In this document: piece after piece, positions 1 through 4,650 of the stretch
Layout: every line of letters begins with the position of its first letter
Position numbering within the stretch: the stretch's first letter is position 1
Source: Phycisphaerales bacterium UBA2402
GTDB lineage: Bacteria > Planctomycetota > Phycisphaerae > Phycisphaerales > UBA1924
NCBI GenBank assembly: GCA_002343715.1
Contig: DDSA01000248.1
Location: 1 to 9,338, forward strand
Reading direction: 5' to 3'
Length of the DNA stretch: 9,338 nt
Program-made: the position numbers and the translations under genes
The notes under the pieces: generated by a model
What the model saw: only the letters and a program-made list of their open reading frames with translations
What the model was told of the DNA's origin: nothing
The model's database searches: none

Positions 1-97
1 CGGCACCGGCAAGGAGGTGGTGGCCCGCAACATCCATTATTTCTCCAACCGGAGCCAGGGTCCCTTCGTCCCGGTCAACTGCGGCGCCATCCCGCCG
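1..97 (+). pseudogene. 3'-truncated sigma-54-dependent regulator fragment (AAA+ domain)
   Basis: Frame 2 from the window edge encodes GTGKE (the end of a Walker A motif), then ARNIHYFSNRSQGPF and VNCGAIPP. This is the signature of the AAA+ ATPase domain of sigma-54 enhancer-binding proteins, whose usual text is GTGKE...AxxIHxxSxR...PFxxxNCxAIP. In that family NCxAIP is followed by a segment such as LLESELFGHxxGAFTGA, which couples ATP hydrolysis to sigma-54 remodelling. Here the similarity stops at about base 97 and none of the three forward frames resumes it. The open frame runs on as low-complexity Arg/Gly-rich translation to a stop at 749-751, in the wrong frame over the bactofilin gene, so that tail is not real protein. 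It is either a remnant left by deletion or rearrangement, or an assembly join. The 5' part lies outside the window. The family call is firm; the pseudogene status is inferred. Confidence 0.65.
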
Positions 98-178
98 CGA
101 TCCCATGCCCTCATCCGGCGATCGGGCGCACCCTTGACGGGTTGTCTGATAAACCGACCGCCGGAGCGCACGAGATGC

Positions 179-194
179 GCTGTGGTTTCACAGC
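179..194. repeat. Perfect 6-bp inverted repeat with GTTT loop
   Basis: GCTGTG-GTTT-CACAGC is an exact dyad. It is not followed by a T run, so it does not look like an intrinsic terminator. It could be an operator or an RNA hairpin in the leader of the bactofilin transcript. The half-site TGTG...CACA resembles CRP-family sites, but the spacing (4 bases between TGTG and CACA) is shorter than the 8 of a CRP site. Confidence 0.4.
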
Positions 195-324
195 ATGGGG
201 GATGGAGCGTCGATAACTGTGCGGCCCTGATACACGGCGGGATGGTGGTGTGGAAGCCGTGGGTGCGATCGTCGGGGCCCTTTTTGCGGAGTGTGGAACA
301 TTCCGGGTGGTCAATCACAAGAGC

Positions 325-330
325 AGGAGG
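325..330 (+). promoter_or_regulatory. Strong Shine-Dalgarno site of bactofilin 1
   Basis: AGGAGG, with 8 bases before the ATG at 339. It is the best ribosome binding site in the window and fixes the start of the gene, ruling out the longer in-frame start at 291. Confidence 0.85.
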
Positions 331-338
331 CCAGCAGC

Positions 339-821
339 ATGGCGGAAACGTACGACAACACGACGGTGATCGGTCCGGGCGCGACGTTCAAGGGCGAAAT
401 GACGCTCGACGGCCCGGCGCAAGTCCTGGGCACGATCGAAGGTTCGATCCAGTCAAGCGGGCAGGTGACGATCGGGCAAGGCTCGGCCTGCCGCGCGACG
501 GTGGAAGCGGGAACGATCATCGTCGACGGCAACGTGCAGGGCGACCTGATCGCCCGCGAACGGCTGCAACTGACGGGCAAGGCCGATGTGACCGGCGACA
601 TCGCCGCGGCGGCCCTGGTGGTGGCCGAGGGCGCGGCCTTCGTCGGCCATGTCTCGGTGGGGCCCGAGGCGGTGACCAACGCGCAGCAGAAGCGCGCGAC
701 CAAGACCGTGGAACTCAAAGGATCTTCCAAGCGCCAGGGCAAGAGCGATGACTGGGGCGCGGGCGACACGACCCAGAGCGGCGACTGGCTCACGCCCAAG
801 CGCACGGCCGAGGCGGCGTAA
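339..821 (+). CDS. Bactofilin (polymer-forming cytoskeletal protein)
   Basis: This is a 160-residue cytosolic bactofilin. The family folds as a right-handed beta-helix and polymerises without nucleotide into filaments or sheets that scaffold envelope-shaping or polar proteins. The domain covers about residues 10-108: short repeats of the type GxxxxGxIxxxGxVxI, such as IGPGATFKGE at 11-20, VDGNVQGDLIA at 62-72 and VAEGAAFVGHVSVG at 95-108. The N-terminus is short and polar. The tail after residue 110 is polar, basic and probably disordered, with no membrane segment or signal peptide. The ATG at 339 is chosen because it sits 8 bases after AGGAGG. A terminator-like hairpin lies 20 bases after the stop, and a second bactofilin follows on the same strand, suggesting co-function. 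Which process it scaffolds cannot be told from the sequence. Confidence 0.88.
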   Translation: MAETYDNTTVIGPGATFKGEMTLDGPAQVLGTIEGSIQSSGQVTIGQGSACRATVEAGTIIVDGNVQGDLIARERLQLTGKADVTGDIAAAALVVAEGAAFVGHVSVGPEAVTNAQQKRATKTVELKGSSKRQGKSDDWGAGDTTQSGDWLTPKRTAEAA

Positions 822-841
822 CTCAGAAGACTACTCCTTTC

Positions 842-876
842 GAGGCGTCGCGGCGGTAACACGCCGCGATGCTTTT
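842..876 (+). terminator. Terminator-like hairpin between the two bactofilin genes
   Basis: The core is an uninterrupted GC stem CGCGGCG (849-855) / CGCCGCG (862-868) with loop GTAACA. The stem can extend outward to 842/875 with three G:U pairs, and its 3' arm runs into TTTT (873-876). It starts 20 bases after the first bactofilin stop. The T run is short and is itself partly in the weak base of the stem, so it may be a leaky terminator or an attenuator. It also buries the ATG at 869, a possible start of the next gene. Confidence 0.5.
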
Positions 877-880
877 CCCG

Positions 881-1294
881 ATGAAGCCGCCCCCCGAACG
901 ATTCGTCCTGTGCTACCACTGCAAGGCGGAGATCGCCGTGCCCGCCGCGGCACGTACGGCCTCGTGCCCGGCGTGCTACAAGGGCATCGTGCTCGACGAC
1001 CTGGCCGTGCGCGAAGGAGCGGGCATGGCGGGCCGGCTTTCGACCTGCGGCAAAGTGAAGGTGCACAAGAAAGCCCGCGCGGTGACCCGCCAGGTGGAGG
1101 CCGGCGCGGGCGTGGAGGTGGACGGTGTCCTGGAGGCCAGGATCAGCAGCGGCGGCACCCTGGTTGTGGGATCGAAGGGGCGGTTGAAAGGTGACTGCAC
1201 GGCTCCCTCGCTCGTGGTGGAGGAAGGTGGGATCATCGAGGGGGGGTTCTTCCGGATCGGACACTCGCCACCGCCCCCGTCACCCGCACCTTGA
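881..1294 (+). CDS. Zinc-ribbon bactofilin-like protein
   Basis: A 137-residue protein joining an N-terminal zinc ribbon to a short bactofilin-type beta-helix. Cysteines at 11 and 14 (CYHC) and 29 and 32 (CPAC) form two CxxC knuckles that should bind one zinc. From about residue 50 come short Gly/Val repeats of bactofilin type (VEVDGVLEARISSGGTLVVG, then LKGDCTAPSLVVEEGGIIEG). The helix looks about half the usual length. The tail is proline-rich (HSPPPPSPAP). No signal peptide or membrane segment is visible. The start is uncertain: ATG 869 lies inside a strong hairpin and neither ATG has a Shine-Dalgarno site, so I prefer ATG 881, which is 5 bases after that hairpin. It probably works with the adjacent full-size bactofilin, perhaps as a capping or adaptor subunit; that role is inference. 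Confidence 0.75.
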   Translation: MKPPPERFVLCYHCKAEIAVPAAARTASCPACYKGIVLDDLAVREGAGMAGRLSTCGKVKVHKKARAVTRQVEAGAGVEVDGVLEARISSGGTLVVGSKGRLKGDCTAPSLVVEEGGIIEGGFFRIGHSPPPPSPAP

Positions 1295-1297
1295 CCC

Positions 1298-1333
1298 GTC
1301 CGCATCCGGCGGACAAAAGAGATTGCATCTTTT
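1298..1333 (+). terminator. Tandem hairpins after the zinc-ribbon bactofilin
   Basis: GTCCGC-ATCCG-GCGGAC (1298-1314) is a perfect 6-bp GC hairpin 3 bases after the stop. It is followed at once by a 6-bp A/T dyad, AAAAGA-GATTGCA-TCTTTT (1315-1333). No T run follows the GC stem directly, but TCTTTT ends the second arm. This could terminate the bactofilin transcript; the AT-rich second half also overlaps the promoter proposed just downstream. Confidence 0.4.
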
Positions 1334-1351
1334 CTACCGATCTCTTATACT
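1323..1351 (+). promoter_or_regulatory. Putative sigma-70 promoter for the adenylating enzyme gene
   Basis: TTGCAT (1323-1328), a 17-base spacer, then TATACT (1346-1351, one mismatch to TATAAT). It stands in an AT-rich island in an otherwise very GC-rich window and points at the next gene. The expected transcript start is near 1358, leaving a leader of about 130 bases to the GTG at 1489. The -35 matches only 3 of 6 consensus bases. Confidence 0.5.
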
Positions 1352-1488
1352 GAAGAACCGGGTGACACGGCGGGAGCGCGGGCGGAAGATGCCTTGTCCG
1401 CGACACCGCGGGGCGGAGCGTGTGCCGCCCCATGTTGAACCGCCGTAACCCCACCCGTGATCGGCCCATCCGTGGCCGGGAGCACAGT

Positions 1489-2871
1489 GTGCCCAACTGG
1501 CTTCAACGTGCCGGTTACTTTTCAGTGACACCCAGAGCCATCGCCTTCATGCGTTCCTCGAGTGTGGCCGCGCGTGTACGCAAACGCATCGCGGAATACT
1601 CCACCCGGATCAGCGAGGACGAGCGTGCCGCGTGGCAACTGGCAAGCCTGAACACAATCTGGGCCGTGATCTCCCGCAGGGTGCCCGCGCACGCGGAAGC
1701 GGTGAACTCGGGCCGAGCGCCGCGAAAGTTCAAATCGATCGAGGAATATTCGCGCCTGGTGCCGGAGATGACCAAGCACGACGTGCAGTTGCGGCCCGAG
1801 TTCTTCACCGACCCCAGCCGACCCGCGGAGGTGATGTACACCACGGGCGGCTCGACCGGGGAGCCGACCTCGATCCCCGGGTGGAAGTCCGAGGCCCGCT
1901 ACCTGATCCCCGACCGCTGGATGGCCCGAGCGTGGTACGGCATCACGCCGATGGACAATCTGTTCATGATCTGGGGGCACAGCCACCTGGCCGGGAAGGG
2001 CACCGGCGCCGCGATCAAGGGGCTGCTGCGTCGGGCCAAGGACCGGCTGCTGGGGTACCAGCGATTCTCGGCCTACAACCTCGATGAACGCCGCATGACC
2101 CAGGCTGGCGACGCGATCCTGCGGATGAAGCCCGCGTACCTCATCGGCTACAGCGGCGCGCTCGACATGCTCGCCCGAGCGAACGCGCACCGGGCCGGGG
2201 CCTTCGCCGCGCTGAAGTTGAAGGCCGTCATCGCGTCGGGAGAGGTCTTTCCGGCGGGCGATAGTGCCCCGGTCATCCGTGCGGCGCTGGGCGCGCCGGT
2301 GGTGATGGAGTACGGCAGCATCGAGACGGGTGTGATCGCCTATACCGTGCCGTCGGCCTCTCCCGATCAACTGGGGTGGTTCCACGTCATGTGGCGCAGT
2401 TACCTGCTGGAGGCGGGCGATCCGGAGCCGGACGGGTCCAGGCCGCTTCTCATCACCGCGCTCTTTCCCATGAAGTTCCCGCTCGTGCGCTACCGGATCG
2501 GTGATGAAGCCATGATCGCCCGCGGCGTCTCGCCCTTGGGATTGACGCGCCTCGAGCGGGTCGTGGGCCGCACGCTCGAGCCCGTGGCCCTGCCCGGAGG
2601 GGGCGTGGTTCACTTCGACGTCTTCGAGCAGGCCGTCACAGGGGCGCCCGGCGTGCGGCGTTTTCAACTGCTGGTTCAGGGGACTGAACTCACCATCAAC
2701 ATCTACGCCCCGGGGTCCGACCACGAGGCGGTGCGCCGATACATCCGCGCCGCGCTCATGCGGCTGGAGCCTCGCGTCGCGGCGACACCGATCGTCTTCA
2801 CCGACCGATTGTTGCAGACCGTGGCGGGCAAAACCCCCGCGATGCTCCGTCTCAAGGGGCGCGCCGCCTGA
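1489..2871 (+). CDS. Adenylate-forming enzyme, PaaK/CapK (phenylacetate-CoA ligase-like) family
   Basis: A 460-residue cytosolic member of the ANL superfamily, in the branch with PaaK, CapK and coenzyme F390 synthetase. These enzymes activate a carboxylate with ATP to an acyl-AMP and pass it to CoA or another acceptor. Visible motifs: the P-loop TTGGSTGEP at 118-126, the adenine/acyl motif EYGSIETG at 274-281, RYRIGDE at 334-340 (ribose-binding Asp), the hinge-side RLERVVGR at 354-361, and a C-terminal domain with a GK at 447-448 where the A10 lysine is expected. GTG 1489 is preferred because GGGAG lies 6 bases upstream. ATG 1432 (19 residues longer) and GTG 1420 are alternatives, and their added residues are Arg/Pro-rich and unlike the family. 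No phenylacetate or capsule genes are nearby, so the substrate is unknown. It has its own candidate promoter. Confidence 0.82.
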   Translation: MPNWLQRAGYFSVTPRAIAFMRSSSVAARVRKRIAEYSTRISEDERAAWQLASLNTIWAVISRRVPAHAEAVNSGRAPRKFKSIEEYSRLVPEMTKHDVQLRPEFFTDPSRPAEVMYTTGGSTGEPTSIPGWKSEARYLIPDRWMARAWYGITPMDNLFMIWGHSHLAGKGTGAAIKGLLRRAKDRLLGYQRFSAYNLDERRMTQAGDAILRMKPAYLIGYSGALDMLARANAHRAGAFAALKLKAVIASGEVFPAGDSAPVIRAALGAPVVMEYGSIETGVIAYTVPSASPDQLGWFHVMWRSYLLEAGDPEPDGSRPLLITALFPMKFPLVRYRIGDEAMIARGVSPLGLTRLERVVGRTLEPVALPGGGVVHFDVFEQAVTGAPGVRRFQLLVQGTELTINIYAPGSDHEAVRRYIRAALMRLEPRVAATPIVFTDRLLQTVAGKTPAMLRLKGRAA

Positions 2872-2914
2872 GTGCGTTTACCGGACGCGTGCTCGGTTGC
2901 GGACCTCCGGGCCG

Positions 2915-2920
2915 TATCAT
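2915..2920 (+). promoter_or_regulatory. Possible -10 box upstream of the sugar-dehydrogenase-like gene
   Basis: TATCAT lies 39 bases before the ATG at 2960 in an 88-base intergenic gap. No good -35 sits at 16-18 bases; TTGCGG at 2897-2902 is only 12 bases away. The placement is right for a short-leader transcript that includes the GGAGGA site, but the match is weak. Confidence 0.3.
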
Positions 2921-2959
2921 GCCGACAAGAGTGGCGGGCGCTTTTTCGACGGAGGATCT

Positions 2960-4543
2960 ATGAAGTTTCTGGCCGCGGTGTGCGGCGCCGGACTGGCCGT
3001 GTGTGCGCACGCCCAGCAACTGGCGTCGGTGATTCTCTCTGGCGGGGTGACGCGCCCTGTGTATTGCACCGCGCCCCGTGGGGATGACACGCGCCTGTTC
3101 GTGGTGGAACAGATCACCGCCATCACCAACCTGGGGCGGATCAGCGTGATCGACCTGGGCGCGCCGCAGCGGGGATTCACTCGCTACATGTCCTTGCCTG
3201 TCGTGGCGAGAGAGAGCAACGAGCAGGGATTTCTGGGGATGGCTTTTCATCCCGAGTTTCTGAGCAACGGGTATTTCTACGTGGTGTACAACACGCCGCG
3301 GGAACCGGGGATCAGCGCGGGGTCGGTGGTCCTGGCCCGGTACCGCGCAACGGGTGGCGACCCGTGGGCCTCGACCGGCGACCCCGACAGCGGCGTGGTG
3401 CTGCTGCGGATCCGAAAGCCGGACCCGACACACAACGGCGGCTGGATTGATTTCGGCGCGGACGGCTACCTGTACATGTCCGTGGGGGACGGCGGCAACG
3501 CCAACGACACCAACGGGGGTGCGAGCATCAATCCACCGGGTCACACGCCGGGAATCGGCAACGCGCAGGACCTGACGGACAACCTGATGGGCAAGATCCT
3601 GCGGCTGGACGTGGACGGGCCGGACAACATCCCCGGCAACGCCGACGACGACGCCTTCCCAGATGACCCCGACAAGAACTACAGCATCCCGCCGGGCAAC
3701 CCCTTCGTCGGGGTCGAGGGGGATGATGAGATCCTGCACTACGGGCTTCGCAACCCGTGGCGGTGCTCGCTGGACCGGGCCACCGGCGACCTGTGGATCG
3801 CCGATGTCGGGCAGGCCCAGCGCGAGGAGATCAACCGGATCCCCGCGGGCGTGACGGGGGTGAATCTCGGGTGGAGGTGCATGGAAGGAACGCTGTGCAC
3901 CGGACTCTCGGGCTGCGCGTGCAACGGGCCGGATTTGATGCTCCCGGTCTTTGAGTATCCGCACACCTCGGAGCGCATCGAGACGCTGCAGCGCTGCGCG
4001 ATCAACGGGGGGCACGTCTACCGCGGGTGCGCGATCCCCTGGCTCCGGGGCACGTACTTCTTCGCGGATTACTGCTCGCAGCAGATCTGGTCTTTCCGGC
4101 TGGTGAACGGCGTTGTGACCGAGTACCGCGACCGCACGGATGAACTCGACCCGCCGGGGCCGCAGACCATCGCCATCCCCAGCGCCTTCGGCACGGACAA
4201 CCGGGGCGAGGTGTACGTCTGCGATCTCAACGGCGGCAAGATCGTGAAGATCGTGGACCCCGCGGGGATGATCGACTGCAACGGCAACCTCCGGGCTGAT
4301 TCGTGCGATATCGACATCGGGACCAGCCTCGATGCAAACTCCAACGGCATCCCCGATGAATGCGAGGCCCCGCCCTGCCCCGCCGATTTCAACGAGGACG
4401 GCGGCGTGGACGGGGGGGATGTCGAGGCGTTCTACCTGGCGTGGGAATCCGCGGCGGAATCCGCGGACGTCAATCAGGACGGGGGCATCGACGGCGCGGA
4501 TGTGGAGTTCTTCTTCATCGCTTGGGAAGCCGGCGGGTGTTGA
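2960..4543 (+). CDS. Secreted PQQ-dependent sugar dehydrogenase-like (GSDH-fold) protein with C-terminal Ca-loop module
   Basis: A 527-residue exported protein. Residues 1-18 form a signal peptide (MKFLAAVCGAGLAV, probable cleavage at AHA-QQ). Residues 20-435 match the six-bladed beta-propeller of soluble glucose/sorbosone dehydrogenases: GFLGMAFHPEF (91-100), HNGGWIDFGADGYLYMSVGD (158-177) with the conserved His, LRNPWR (263-268) with the Arg, and LWIADVGQ (278-285). These enzymes oxidise sugars with PQQ and Ca; many relatives have no proven substrate. Residues 439-469 form a Cys/Asp/Asn tail (DCNGN...IPDECE), and 477-524 hold two dockerin-like Ca loops. Many cysteines in 315-372 suggest disulfides. 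ATG 2960 follows GGAGGA and starts a clean signal peptide. It stands alone between two unrelated genes. Enzyme activity is inferred; export is well supported. Confidence 0.85.
   Translation: MKFLAAVCGAGLAVCAHAQQLASVILSGGVTRPVYCTAPRGDDTRLFVVEQITAITNLGRISVIDLGAPQRGFTRYMSLPVVARESNEQGFLGMAFHPEFLSNGYFYVVYNTPREPGISAGSVVLARYRATGGDPWASTGDPDSGVVLLRIRKPDPTHNGGWIDFGADGYLYMSVGDGGNANDTNGGASINPPGHTPGIGNAQDLTDNLMGKILRLDVDGPDNIPGNADDDAFPDDPDKNYSIPPGNPFVGVEGDDEILHYGLRNPWRCSLDRATGDLWIADVGQAQREEINRIPAGVTGVNLGWRCMEGTLCTGLSGCACNGPDLMLPVFEYPHTSERIETLQRCAINGGHVYRGCAIPWLRGTYFFADYCSQQIWSFRLVNGVVTEYRDRTDELDPPGPQTIAIPSAFGTDNRGEVYVCDLNGGKIVKIVDPAGMIDCNGNLRADSCDIDIGTSLDANSNGIPDECEAPPCPADFNEDGGVDGGDVEAFYLAWESAAESADVNQDGGIDGADVEFFFIAWEAGGC
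4274..4366 (+). other. Encoded DCNGN...IPDECE tail segment
   Basis: Residues 439-469 of the sugar-dehydrogenase-like protein: two half-repeats with Asp/Asn/Cys pairs (DCNGNLRADSCDI, then DANSNGIPDECE). From memory, segments of this type recur at the ends of unrelated secreted planctomycete proteins, which argues for a portable surface-attachment or folding element with Ca binding. Its role is not known to me. Confidence 0.6.
4388..4531 (+). repeat. Two encoded EF-hand/dockerin-like repeats
   Basis: DFNEDGGVDGGDVEAFYLAW (from 4388) and DVNQDGGIDGADVEFFFIAW (from 4466) are near-identical 20-residue units 26 residues apart. The Asp/Asn at loop positions 1, 3 and 5 and the acidic residue at 12 fit a dockerin-type Ca loop plus helix. 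The spacer between them contains an exact 11-base repeat (4444-4454 and 4456-4466) coding ESAA/ESAD, which looks like a slippage duplication. Confidence 0.7.
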
Positions 4544-4573
4544 TCCGGCGAGCGGCTTGAGTGTGCCCGTCGT

Positions 4574-4627
4574 ACGGCCGGTGCGGGCCGGCGTGCGCGC
4601 GGATTCGGTCCGCGCTGCGCTTTCGCA
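4574..4627 (+). terminator. Cluster of GC hairpins between sugar-dehydrogenase-like gene and pyrG
   Basis: Three successive dyads: ACG(G)CCGG/CCGGCGT (4574-4594, one bulge), the perfect GCGCGGA-TTCGG-TCCGCGC (4597-4615), and TGCG-CTTT-CGCA (4616-4627). None has a proper T tract. The 7-bp middle stem with a 5-base loop is the strongest. They probably stop or pause transcription leaving the upstream gene; factor-independent termination is not assured. Confidence 0.4.
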
Positions 4628-4639
4628 CTCATCCCCCCT

Positions 4640-4645
4640 TACGAT
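4640..4645 (+). promoter_or_regulatory. Possible -10 box for a leaderless pyrG transcript
   Basis: TACGAT ends 5 bases before the ATG at 4651, and no Shine-Dalgarno sequence precedes that ATG. If this is the -10 box, transcription would begin at or beside the start codon. No convincing -35 is present, so this is tentative. Confidence 0.3.
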
Positions 4646-4650
4646 CATCC

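Larger units (their letters stand above)
98..338. other. Gene-poor stretch between sigma-54 remnant and bactofilin
   Basis: I see no credible coding sequence here in either strand. It holds a perfect inverted repeat at 179-194, a second weaker hairpin at 288-304 (7-base arms with one G:U pair and a 3-base loop), and the ribosome binding site of the bactofilin at its end. TTGACG at 134-139 looks like a -35 box but has no partner at the right spacing, so no promoter is called. Confidence 0.5.

Noticed and set aside
134..153. TTGACG...TGATAA as a promoter for bactofilin 1
   Set aside because: The spacer is only 8 bases, far too short for a sigma-70 promoter, and no better -10 lies 16-18 bases from TTGACG.
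179..194. CRP-type operator
   Set aside because: The half-sites are 4 bases apart where CRP needs 8, so only a generic dyad is claimed.
98..751. Continuation of the sigma-54 frame as a 244-residue open frame
   Set aside because: After base 97 the translation is Arg/Gly-rich and lies in another frame over the well-supported bactofilin with its own AGGAGG site.
311..1264. 317-residue antisense open frame over both bactofilins
   Set aside because: It spans two genes and their gap, has no recognisable motif, and mirrors the real genes; typical of high-GC DNA.
4388..4531. True cellulosomal dockerin
   Set aside because: The Ca loops fit, but no cohesin, scaffoldin or glycoside hydrolase is in view, and this tail type is better explained as a planctomycete secretory module.
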